A stretch of 64,000 nt of DNA from Algoriphagus aquimarinus (GTDB lineage: Bacteria > Bacteroidota > Bacteroidia > Cytophagales > Cyclobacteriaceae), in NCBI RefSeq assembly GCF_007997215.1, contig NZ_VORW01000016.1, forward strand, positions 1 to 64,000, in the 5' to 3' direction. Numbering within the stretch: the stretch's first letter is position 1; the number at the start of each line of letters is the position of its first letter. Under the pieces are notes generated by a model. That model did no database searches and was not told where the DNA came from. It saw only the letters and a program-made list of their open reading frames with translations. A program made the translations under genes and the position numbers. Shown here piece after piece: positions 54,985 through 63,109 of the stretch.

Positions 54985-55033
54985 AAGAGCAAGGTGTAAT
55001 CCTGAGAATATTTCAGGACTACACCTTGCTCTT
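54985..55033. terminator. Long bidirectional hairpin between converging genes
   Basis: Arms of 21 bases (54985-55005 and 55013-55033) pair with a single mismatch and a seven-base loop, flanked by A and T runs. It separates the plus-strand permease gene from the minus-strand GH18 gene. Confidence 0.85.
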
Positions 55034-55068
55034 TTCCTGTGAAATCAGGTTTCTGGCTACATAAGCTT

Positions 55069-56280
55069 TTACTCTTTTACAGCCTTATAAATTGCATCAA
55101 GTAAACTTCCTGCTTCTTTGGTGTCATTTCCCAATTCCCAGAACATGATTCCTCCCAAGCCTTTCTCCATGGTGTATCTTGTTTTTAGCGCAACGGAAAC
55201 TGTATCGTCATAGGATACAAACAGGCTGTCGGAAGCATTATACAAATAAGGTGCTTCGGCTTTTTCATCCCAGAAGCGTTTGAAGTTACTGTCTTGTTCG
55301 TATTTATCACGGATCTGATGATAGGCCATCCAACCGATATGTAGCCCACTGCTCAACTGGTATAATCCATTATTTACTGGAGGGACACCTTTCCAGACTC
55401 TGCCATAAAAAGCGCTTCCGATTACGATCTGCTTAGGATCTACACCTTCCTTGATTAAGAAGTCTACGATTTTCTCTGATGAACGAGGATCAGGATCTAA
55501 ATTATCTCCATTTGTATACAAGCTGTCAAGATGCGCTTGGAATGGAGTTCCTGCTATGTCTGCACTTTTCACATCGCCCAGGGGTGTATGATGCCCTGTG
55601 TAAATAGAAACGCCAGAAACCTGATCATACGTCATTACATTGGTGAAATTCGCATATTTCATAACCTCATCCATATCTACAAAATCATAGTAGCGCTTCC
55701 AGCCCGCTGATGCAAAGGTGAGCACTTTTGGAGCATCGAATTCGTCAAGCATTTCACGTAAACCTTTCATCAGGGCAGTGAAATTCTTTGTGTCTTCTGG
55801 ACGAGCCATGGTGCCTGCACCGGAAATCCCAGGGTATTCCCAGTCCATATCCATTCCATCAAGCTTATATTTTGTGATGAATTCAGATGCACTTTTGATG
55901 AATTTAGCTCGACTTTCTTCTGTCAATGCCATATCAGAGAATCCATCAGCTCCCCAACCACCACAGGCGATCATTACTTTTAGATCAGGATTACGTTCCT
56001 TTTGTTTTACCAGAGCCTCAATTTTTGGACCTGCTGCCTCCTCATTTCTGAATTTCATTTCCCCATCGATCACATTTGTGAAGGAGTAGATAATGTGCGT
56101 TAGCTTTTCTACTGGAATATTCTCTGGCTTATAATCACGTTCCGCCACATAATAGGCCATGATCACTGGATTGTGAGTCAGTAAAGTTTCTTGTGCTTCT
56201 TCAGTCTGATTTTCAGTAGGAGCAGAGCAACTTATGATACCCAACAAAAGAAATAGATAGGAGAGAGTAGCGGTTTTCAA
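55069..56280 (-). CDS. Glycoside hydrolase family 18 lipoprotein (chitinase-like)
   Basis: A 403-residue lipoprotein (lipobox IISC, Cys18). The GH18 active-site motif DGMDMDWE is at 141-148 with catalytic Glu148; VMIACGGWG near 102 is the SxGG-type motif, and FWELGNDTKE near the end is typical. It should hydrolyse beta-1,4-linked N-acetylglucosamine polymers such as chitin. No chitin-binding domain is attached. It is monocistronic by position. Confidence 0.9.
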   Translation of the reverse strand: MKTATLSYLFLLLGIISCSAPTENQTEEAQETLLTHNPVIMAYYVAERDYKPENIPVEKLTHIIYSFTNVIDGEMKFRNEEAAGPKIEALVKQKERNPDLKVMIACGGWGADGFSDMALTEESRAKFIKSASEFITKYKLDGMDMDWEYPGISGAGTMARPEDTKNFTALMKGLREMLDEFDAPKVLTFASAGWKRYYDFVDMDEVMKYANFTNVMTYDQVSGVSIYTGHHTPLGDVKSADIAGTPFQAHLDSLYTNGDNLDPDPRSSEKIVDFLIKEGVDPKQIVIGSAFYGRVWKGVPPVNNGLYQLSSGLHIGWMAYHQIRDKYEQDSNFKRFWDEKAEAPYLYNASDSLFVSYDDTVSVALKTRYTMEKGLGGIMFWELGNDTKEAGSLLDAIYKAVKE

Positions 56281-56399
56281 GGCGTTGTGGTTTTGCGTAC
56301 TTATTTAATAATTTCTAAGAAGTTGGAATTACCTAAATTAAAATATTTTTTGTAGGGAGCGGGAAAAATTTTTTAAGTCAAGGAGATAGGTCGGCTTTT

Positions 56400-57017
56400 T
56401 TAAAGGTTTTGGATTTGATTGCCTGTTAGATTTTGAATGTTGGCAGTGATTTTATCAATATCCCAGTCCCACCATTTTAATTCTAAAAGTTTCTCTATTG
56501 TCTCCTTTGGGAATCGCTTTTTAATTTCAAGCGCAGGGTTTCCACCAACTATCGTGTATGGCTCAACATCTTTGACGACGGTAGAATTTGTTGCGATTAT
56601 GGCTCCATCGCCAATTTTAACTCCTGCCATAATTGTGGCATTATGACCTATCCAAACATCGTTTCCGATGACCAAATCTCCTTTGTTTGGATATGATTTT
56701 CCTTCCATTGCCTTCTCCCATCCATTTCCAAATATGGCAAATGGATAAGTTGATAATGAATCTGTGAGATGATTCGCTCCGTTCATTATGAATTTTACTC
56801 CGGAAGCGATCATGCAGAACTTTCCGATTATTAATTTATCACCAGTAAAGTCAAAGTGGTATTTTACGTTCTTCTCAAAATTCTCCACATTTTGAAAGTC
56901 ATCATAATACGTGTAGTCGCCCACAATGATATTGGGGTTCTTGATGATGTTTTTTAAAAAGCATAGCTTATCATAATTCTGAAGCGGGAATTTCACATGC
57001 TTATCAGGCCCAGTCAT
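56400..57017 (-). CDS. Vat-like streptogramin A/xenobiotic acetyltransferase
   Basis: A left-handed beta-helix acetyltransferase of 205 residues with hexapeptide repeats. The pattern KLIIGKFCMIASGVKFIMNGANH, FGNGWEKAM, IGNDVWIGHNATIMAGVKIGDGA and GGNPALEIKKRF closely follows Vat-type enzymes that acetylate streptogramin A antibiotics, including the catalytic His after GAN. Whether it confers resistance cannot be judged from sequence. It lies 20 bases behind the exported nuclease-fold gene and is probably cotranscribed. Confidence 0.85.
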   Translation of the reverse strand: MTGPDKHVKFPLQNYDKLCFLKNIIKNPNIIVGDYTYYDDFQNVENFEKNVKYHFDFTGDKLIIGKFCMIASGVKFIMNGANHLTDSLSTYPFAIFGNGWEKAMEGKSYPNKGDLVIGNDVWIGHNATIMAGVKIGDGAIIATNSTVVKDVEPYTIVGGNPALEIKKRFPKETIEKLLELKWWDWDIDKITANIQNLTGNQIQNL

Positions 57018-57037
57018 ATCTTAAATTTCTATTCTGT

Positions 57038-57952
57038 TTATTTTATTTCAAACACAGTTACTACAAATCCATGATCCGAAGGATAGTTGAACTCTTTGTT
57101 ATTTATAGAAAATGGTTCATTTAGAAAAGCCTTATAAGAATCGGATTTTATTGCTTCTATTGAATTCCCTTTGTAAAAAATATAATCGATCCGATGCGAA
57201 TCATTAATTCCTTTAGTATCCCAGGTTATGCCCGGATACGAAATAGGATCAGGATTTATTTTCCTGAAGGAATCTATCAATCCTAGATCTTCCAATACTT
57301 TGGTAGAATACCAAGGTACCACCAAGCCATTATGCAGATGTTTTGTTTGTTCTCCCCAATCTTTATGTGATGGTGTATTCATGTCACCTCCAAAAATCAT
57401 GGGAATAGAATCTGTTTCATCGCTGAATTTCTCTAAGTAGGGAAGTACTTTTTGAATCATCTCATATTTCTGCCCTGTACGTTCCCATGCCAACAATTCT
57501 TCACTTGATTTTCCCATTTTCTCAGGTTCATCATCCCATGGTAAATAGTGAAACCAGTTAGAGAAAAACCGGATTTTTTTATTGTGAATTAGAATCTCTA
57601 TCCCACCTAAATAGAAGGGGTATTCTGTATCTATTCTATCTCCAAAGGGATATTTTGAAAATATTGATAAGTTGACATTCTTGTCATCTAGGGCAGTGCC
57701 TTCTGGGGCAATGAGATGAAAATTATAGCCTAAAGATTGAGCAATCGACAAACCTGATCCATAAGTTTCTACCATCAAAATGACATCAGGATCGATTTCT
57801 TTGATGATTTTTATCGCGTTTTCCTTTCCGTTATCAATGTCATTAGCTCCATGCAGAATGTTCCAAGCCATTACTGTGAAACTCCTGTCTTGGGCGTGGG
57901 TTTCTGTGCCCACTAGCATTAAAAAGCAGAAAAGTAGTTTGCGCAAACACAT
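57038..57952 (-). CDS. Exported endonuclease/exonuclease/phosphatase family protein
   Basis: A 304-residue protein with a Sec signal ending THAQ at about residue 20. The fold is shown by FTVMAWNILHG, PDVILMVETYG, GGDMNTPSH with the Asp-x-Asn pair, a RIDYIFYKG segment, and the closing SDHGFVV. Members cleave DNA, RNA or phosphodiesters of lipids and sugars; export favours a phosphodiesterase or extracellular nuclease role. It is the first gene of a probable two-gene unit with the Vat-like gene. Confidence 0.87.
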   Translation of the reverse strand: MCLRKLLFCFLMLVGTETHAQDRSFTVMAWNILHGANDIDNGKENAIKIIKEIDPDVILMVETYGSGLSIAQSLGYNFHLIAPEGTALDDKNVNLSIFSKYPFGDRIDTEYPFYLGGIEILIHNKKIRFFSNWFHYLPWDDEPEKMGKSSEELLAWERTGQKYEMIQKVLPYLEKFSDETDSIPMIFGGDMNTPSHKDWGEQTKHLHNGLVVPWYSTKVLEDLGLIDSFRKINPDPISYPGITWDTKGINDSHRIDYIFYKGNSIEAIKSDSYKAFLNEPFSINNKEFNYPSDHGFVVTVFEIK

Positions 57953-58047
57953 TATTAGAATAGGGTTTTTATTGGAAGATAGGGTAGACCTTCAATGTAC
58001 TTTGCTCTTTTGGCAATTCTAAAAAGAACAATGATTTTTAATGAATT

Positions 58048-58461
58048 CTACCTTAAATCGCCATCCATCTTCTTGATCTCACCTCGGATAGAACAGGAAG
58101 ACTTAACAGTATTCACGATTGTCCCAAAGTTTTCAATGTTCTTTTGAAGTAGTTTGATGTTCAGTGAGGGATCTTGACTATAAACGAGTAATTCATAGCT
58201 AATCTCATCCATACGTGGAGGTTTCTCCAGGCGGGTTGCAGTGACTGTTACTTCTGCATGTGAGTATTCAAAGTTCATCAAAGATGAAAAACGCTCCACA
58301 TTTTTCAGAATACAAGCCGATATTGAGCCTAAAAATAATTCAGCCGGGTTGGGTAGCAAATCAGCTGAAGCTGGAGTAATCCCAAACTCAATATGCGAAT
58401 CTTTGATCTTAATGGAAGCCTTATCTTTGGATGAGGAATTTGCTTTGCTAGAATATTTCAT
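58048..58461 (-). CDS. OsmC family protein
   Basis: A 137-residue OsmC/Ohr-fold protein. The two reactive cysteines are Cys51 in SISACILKNVERF and the one near 123 in SSCSIRGEI. The family comprises thiol-dependent peroxidases; many Bacteroidota members are annotated only by family. There is no signal peptide. It lies about 95 bases before the exported nuclease-fold gene on the same strand. Confidence 0.85.
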   Translation of the reverse strand: MKYSSKANSSSKDKASIKIKDSHIEFGITPASADLLPNPAELFLGSISACILKNVERFSSLMNFEYSHAEVTVTATRLEKPPRMDEISYELLVYSQDPSLNIKLLQKNIENFGTIVNTVKSSCSIRGEIKKMDGDLR

Positions 58462-58787
58462 TGGTCGGTGGTCTTTTCGTTTTATGGATAGCTAACTTAT
58501 TTCATGCTCCGCACTTGGTGAAGCTATTCATTCTTTTTAACAAAAATGATAGTACCTCAACCTTCTTAGCTGCTTTTGCATCTCATCAAAGTTCAACTTT
58601 AAGCTTCAGTTTATTTCACTGTTGATTTTTTAGAAATATTGGGTATTCCTAAAAAGATAATGTTCGCTCCCGCACAAAAAAGGCTCTGCTCGGACAGACT
58701 AACTGTGTGAAATACTGTTAAATCGAGCGTGAAGGCATTTTTTGGCATTGGCACAATCTCTGAAAAGTATTAGGGAAATAGAACTAT
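58462..58787. other. 326-bp divergent intergenic region
   Basis: No gene was seen. The region near the GIN gene has a candidate sigma-54-like site at 58748-58763. The OsmC side is A+T-rich and should hold its promoter. Confidence 0.45.
58748..58763 (+). promoter_or_regulatory. Possible sigma-54-type promoter before the first GIN gene
   Basis: TTGGCAC followed, at GG-N10 spacing, by GA instead of the canonical GC. The site would place a start about 25 bases before the GIN start codon. No other window copy supports it, so it is tentative. Confidence 0.25.
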
Positions 58788-59492
58788 ATGCAATTCACTA
58801 TGAACTTCTCTAAAATATCTGCTTTTGTCCTTTTACTTTTTCTGATGGGGACCACAGTACAAGCTCAAACAGAAATACGGACGCCTGGCAAATTCACTGG
58901 GATCAATTCCGAAGGTTCTTGGGATGTGATCATCACTCTTGGAGAAAAGGATGAAGTCAAACTGGTGTCCAAAGGATTTGATTTGGACGAGGTAATCACC
59001 GAAATCGAAAATGGAAGTCTTACAATCGAATTGGATGATTCCGATGATGATGATCATGCAAATTTCACTGCTTATGTTACCGTCAGAAATCTGGAAAGTT
59101 TGGGTTTAAGCGGTTCGGGAAATATGATTATTAGATCTGATATCTCTGCCCGGGAATTTAGCATAGGACAGGCTGGTTCGGGAACTATTGAAATGGCGAT
59201 GCTAACTACTGGTGATTTGAATGTGGGAATGGCTGGCTCAGGTAATGTATTGATATCGTGCGGTACTGCTTCTGATGTCAATATTGGACAAGTAGGATCA
59301 GGAGATTTTAAAGCCTCAGCGTTGAAGGGCAAAGATGTGAAAGTCGGCAAAACAGGTTCTGGAGATACTTATATAGGGGTAGAAGGCGAACTTACCGTTG
59401 GTTCACTTGGCTCAGGAAGTGTTTATTACAATGGAGATCCTACCGATATTAATAAAGGGAGTTTAGGGTCTGGAAAAGTAGTGAGGAAGTAG
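58788..59492 (+). CDS. GIN domain (DUF2807) exported protein 1
   Basis: A 234-residue protein with a Sec signal ending VQAQ near residue 27; the second ATG (58800) would give a shorter signal. The mature part is a head-GIN type beta-helix: SGSG or similar turns recur roughly every 19 residues in SLGLSGSGNMII, IGQAGSGTIEM, VGMAGSGNVLI, IGQVGSGDFKA, VGKTGSGDTYI and VGSLGSGSVYY. Function is unknown; members are frequent beside MacB-type permeases, as here, where one begins 118 bases later. Confidence 0.85.
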   Translation: MQFTMNFSKISAFVLLLFLMGTTVQAQTEIRTPGKFTGINSEGSWDVIITLGEKDEVKLVSKGFDLDEVITEIENGSLTIELDDSDDDDHANFTAYVTVRNLESLGLSGSGNMIIRSDISAREFSIGQAGSGTIEMAMLTTGDLNVGMAGSGNVLISCGTASDVNIGQVGSGDFKASALKGKDVKVGKTGSGDTYIGVEGELTVGSLGSGSVYYNGDPTDINKGSLGSGKVVRK

Positions 59493-59609
59493 TTTTAAAG
59501 ACAGAAGACAGAGGATGGTAGACTGGAGAATTGCACTTCGCTCTTCCAGCTTTTAAAACTTAGTAACTCTATCCAACTAATTATAATCTTTCAATTTTGT
59601 AATCCAATC

Positions 59610-62036
59610 ATGCTCAAAAACTACCTAAAAATCCTGATTCGAAATACTCGAAAAAACCCGCTTTACATGTTTATCAACGTGTTTGGGTTAGCGGTTGGAA
59701 TGGCAGTGAGCATTTTGATTTTCTTGTTTGTACAGCATGAGCTCAGCTATGATAAGTACCATGCAAATGCTGATCGGATTTACAGAGTCTCCAGGGCTTG
59801 GTTCAATCCAGATGGACAAATCAGTTTGCATCTTGGGCATACAGCTCCGCCTTTTGGACCATTGATCAAGTCTGATTTTGGAGATGATGTGGAGACCGTA
59901 GGCAGATTTTTTCACTTCGATCCCTTGATCAAATACGAGGATAAGGCATTCGAAGAGGAAAATTTCTTCTTCGCAGACCCTGAGGTCTTTGATATTTTTT
60001 CCTTTAAGATGCTAGAAGGTGAGTCCAAAGATGCACTTGCTAATTCAGATGGTATGATCATCACTGAGACTATGTCCAAAAAATACTTCGGAGAAGATAA
60101 TCCCATCGGAAAAGAATTGGAATTGAACCTTGCTGGGCAGGAGGCTACTTTTCAGGTTCGCGGACTGATGGAAGATATGCCGGATAATTCCCATTTTCAT
60201 GCGGACTTTTTAGCTTCCATGGCTCCGGTAGTTGCTTTCTACGGTGGTCAAGATGCATTTATGAGCAATTACGGAGGGAATAATTTCTCCACCTATGCAC
60301 TGCTCAATGAAGGAGTGGATTACAAGTCATTAGAAGCAAAACTTCCAGGATTGATCGATAAATACATGGGAGAAACTCAGTCAGGAGTTCCGATGTCGAA
60401 GGGTACCAAGCTTTTTCTTTGGCCTATGACTGATGTGCATTTATATTCAAATCTAGATTCTGAGATGGAGCCTAACGGCAATATTGACTACGTCTATATT
60501 TACCTAGCAGTAGCACTATTTATCTTGTTGATCGCCTGCATCAACTTTATGAACCTGTCCACGGCTCGATCTTCTATGCGATCTATGGAGGTAGGCTTGC
60601 GCAAAGTGATGGGTGCAGACAAGGGCCGTCTGATTAGACAATTCATGGGAGAGTCGTTTATGATGACCATTATTTCCATGGTTTTCGCACTGGTGTTGGT
60701 TTATCTGTTTTTGCCCACCTTTTCCAATTTTACAGATAAAGAACTTAGTCTAAATTTCCTTAACAACCCTGAATACATCGTGGGTTTGACAGGCTTGGTG
60801 GTTTTGGTGGGTTTGGTTTCAGGGAGCTATCCTGCTTTGTTTCTTTCTGGTTTTTCTCCTGCCAAAGTGCTCAAAGGAGCTTTCAAAGCAGGCAAAGGTC
60901 ATGAGCAATTCCGCTCAGTATTGGTGGTGGGTCAATTCGCTATTTCGGTAGTGCTCATCGTCGCGGTGCTGGTGGTTGTTCGCCAGTTGGATTTCATGCA
61001 AAGCAAAGATTTGGGTTTTGAGAAAGAGGATATCGTCGTGCTACCTTCCAGCCCTGCTATTCAGGAAAATTACCTGATTTTGAAGGACAGACTCGAAAGA
61101 CACCAAGGAATCAAATCAGTCAGTATTTCTAGTAGAGTTCCCTCTGGCAGACTCTTGGATTCCCAAGGAAGTACCGCTGAGATTGATGGGGAAATGACAC
61201 AGCTCAATGTGCGGATTGCAGATATAGAGGTAGGTCATAATTTCTTGAAAACTTATGGGATTCCTATGGTGACGGGAAGAGATTTTGATTTTAACCTTGC
61301 AAGTGACTCTACAGAAGCTTTTATACTAAATGAAGCTGCTATCCAAGAAATAGGATGGGCAAGCTCTGAAGAGGCTATTGGTAAAAAATTCTACTATGGA
61401 GGAAGGCGAGGCTTCGTGACTGGGGTCATGAAAAACTTCCACTTCGAGTCTTTGCATCAGCCGATCGTGCCTATAGTATTTATGATTCCTGAGGATATAT
61501 ATAATCGTATTAGCTTAAAAGTAGATGCTGAAAATAAGGAGCAAACATTGTCCTATTTGAAGGAAGAATGGGCCGCACTTCGGCCTGATTTCCCATTCGA
61601 GCCATTATTTGTGGATGAGGGGTTCAATAGACAATATGAAGCAGAAGAGCGGGTGAAAACCATTTTCACTTTCTTCTCTGGCTTAGCCGTGGTCATTTCT
61701 ATTCTAGGATTATTTGGTCTGACTACTTTCGCTACACAGCAGAGAACCCGAGAAATAGGCATCAGAAAAGTGATGGGAGCAGAGACCTCTAATATTCTAG
61801 TGCTACTGGGTAAAGACTTTCTGAAGCTAGTAATGATAGGATTTCTTATTGCCATTCCTGTTTCTTGGTTTGGAATGTCTAACTGGTTGAATGATTTCGC
61901 TTATAAAATCGGTATCAGCTGGACCGTTTTCCTATGGGCTGGATTGATAGCTGGTGCAATCGCCGCCATCACAGTTATGTCTCAGTCATTGAAGGCCGCA
62001 TGGGAGGATCCTGTGAAGAGTATTAAAAGTGAGTGA
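59610..62036 (+). CDS. MacB/FtsX-type ABC transporter permease, paralogue
   Basis: An 808-residue paralogue of the permease at 52378-54804, the same length and opening MLKNYLKILIRN. It keeps the two-domain FtsX layout with repeated loops SMEVGLRKVMGADKGR and TREIGIRKVMGAET. No ATPase is fused or adjacent. Flanked on both sides by GIN proteins, all four genes of the group point the same way; they may belong to one envelope-signalling or lipoprotein system, but no function is established. Confidence 0.88.
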   Translation: MLKNYLKILIRNTRKNPLYMFINVFGLAVGMAVSILIFLFVQHELSYDKYHANADRIYRVSRAWFNPDGQISLHLGHTAPPFGPLIKSDFGDDVETVGRFFHFDPLIKYEDKAFEEENFFFADPEVFDIFSFKMLEGESKDALANSDGMIITETMSKKYFGEDNPIGKELELNLAGQEATFQVRGLMEDMPDNSHFHADFLASMAPVVAFYGGQDAFMSNYGGNNFSTYALLNEGVDYKSLEAKLPGLIDKYMGETQSGVPMSKGTKLFLWPMTDVHLYSNLDSEMEPNGNIDYVYIYLAVALFILLIACINFMNLSTARSSMRSMEVGLRKVMGADKGRLIRQFMGESFMMTIISMVFALVLVYLFLPTFSNFTDKELSLNFLNNPEYIVGLTGLVVLVGLVSGSYPALFLSGFSPAKVLKGAFKAGKGHEQFRSVLVVGQFAISVVLIVAVLVVVRQLDFMQSKDLGFEKEDIVVLPSSPAIQENYLILKDRLERHQGIKSVSISSRVPSGRLLDSQGSTAEIDGEMTQLNVRIADIEVGHNFLKTYGIPMVTGRDFDFNLASDSTEAFILNEAAIQEIGWASSEEAIGKKFYYGGRRGFVTGVMKNFHFESLHQPIVPIVFMIPEDIYNRISLKVDAENKEQTLSYLKEEWAALRPDFPFEPLFVDEGFNRQYEAEERVKTIFTFFSGLAVVISILGLFGLTTFATQQRTREIGIRKVMGAETSNILVLLGKDFLKLVMIGFLIAIPVSWFGMSNWLNDFAYKIGISWTVFLWAGLIAGAIAAITVMSQSLKAAWEDPVKSIKSE

Positions 62037-62295
62037 TTAAGAAGTAGCAAGTAGTTAGTATCAAGACTTGAGATTTTAGAATCAAGAAGAGACTAGATGC
62101 AAGTATTTGAAAAGCGGAATTTATATTCACGTGCAACCTTGTGTAGAATAATTGCATCTAATAAAAGAGACCTGATTCTATAGCACTTTTAGAACTTTTC
62201 CACTTTGCAACCTTTCAATTTTCCAGTTACTAAATTTTCCAATCCGCCACGGCGGACAAGTCTTTAAAATTTTCAAATCTTTCAATATTTTCAAA
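62037..62295. other. Intergenic region with a short G+C-rich hairpin repeat
   Basis: Mostly low-complexity C/T- and A/T-rich sequence. The only structured part is a hairpin at 62243-62256 (TCCGCC with GGCGGA around AC), a motif often dispersed in related genomes. No gene is seen. Confidence 0.4.
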
Positions 62296-62991
62296 ATGAA
62301 AACCTATTCAAAAATTTTAGCATTTGCATTCACTGTATTGGTGATGGCATCTTGCGCACAAGCTCAATCTACAGAAACCAGAACTCCTGGGCATTTCACC
62401 AAAGTACATTCTGGCGGTAGCTGGGAGGTAATCATGACGGAGGGAAACAAGGAAGAAATAAGAATAGAAGCCAGGGGAGTGGATCTGGATAAAGTCAAAA
62501 CTGAAATCGACGGAGATGTATTGAGTGTCGGTTTGGTAAAAGGAAGTTATAACAATGTGAAATTGAAATTCTACATCACGTATAAGGAACTTGAAGGTGT
62601 GAAATGTTCTGGCTCAGGTACAATAGAAGTAACTTCTCCAGTGAGATCTGATGAATTCTCTGCTGGTATTTCGGGTTCTGGTGACATCATCATGGACAAG
62701 CTTGAAGCTAAGGAATTGTCAGTTTCTATTTCAGGCTCTGCAGACCTTAAGATCAAGGGTGGATCAGTGGAAGAAGCTGAGATCAAACAATCAGGTTCAG
62801 GTGATTTCCATGGAGAAAATCTAGCAATCGGAGAATTGAATGTAAGCAAGTCTGGTTCTGGAGATACGCATGTAGGTGACTTAGGTAAAGTGTCTGTGAG
62901 TGCTTCCGGCTCAGGAGATGTGACTTATTTAGGTTCGCCGAGATTAGGAGAAGTAAGAACTTCAGGCTCTAGTAGCTTAAGAAAAAGATAA
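62296..62991 (+). CDS. GIN domain (DUF2807) exported protein 2
   Basis: A 231-residue paralogue of the first GIN protein, sharing the TETRTPGHFTKVHSGGSWEV opening after a signal peptide. The signal ends ASCAQAQ, and the Cys could make it a lipoprotein. The SGSG turns recur in VKCSGSGTIEV, ISGSGDIIM, ISGSADLKI, KQSGSGDFHG and ASGSGDVTY. It follows the permease in the same direction. Function is unknown. Confidence 0.85.
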   Translation: MKTYSKILAFAFTVLVMASCAQAQSTETRTPGHFTKVHSGGSWEVIMTEGNKEEIRIEARGVDLDKVKTEIDGDVLSVGLVKGSYNNVKLKFYITYKELEGVKCSGSGTIEVTSPVRSDEFSAGISGSGDIIMDKLEAKELSVSISGSADLKIKGGSVEEAEIKQSGSGDFHGENLAIGELNVSKSGSGDTHVGDLGKVSVSASGSGDVTYLGSPRLGEVRTSGSSSLRKR

Positions 62992-63012
62992 GAAGGTGAA
63001 TGTTCACTTTAC

Positions 63013-63045
63013 AATCCCTCAAGCGAAAGTTTGAGGGATTTTTTG
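63013..63045 (+). terminator. Terminator after the second GIN gene
   Basis: A 10-bp perfect stem (63013-63022 with 63031-63040), eight-base loop, then T residues, shortly after the GIN stop. Confidence 0.85.
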
Positions 63046-63109
63046 TGTGAATTGTATCTCAATTAATCTCACATTTTATAATTTTTTACCCTTCTACTTT
63101 CAAACTCGA

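Noticed and set aside
62571..62849. Minus-strand open frame opposite the second GIN gene
   Set aside because: It is the antisense of the repeated SGSG-coding rungs, which rarely produce stops on the reverse strand.
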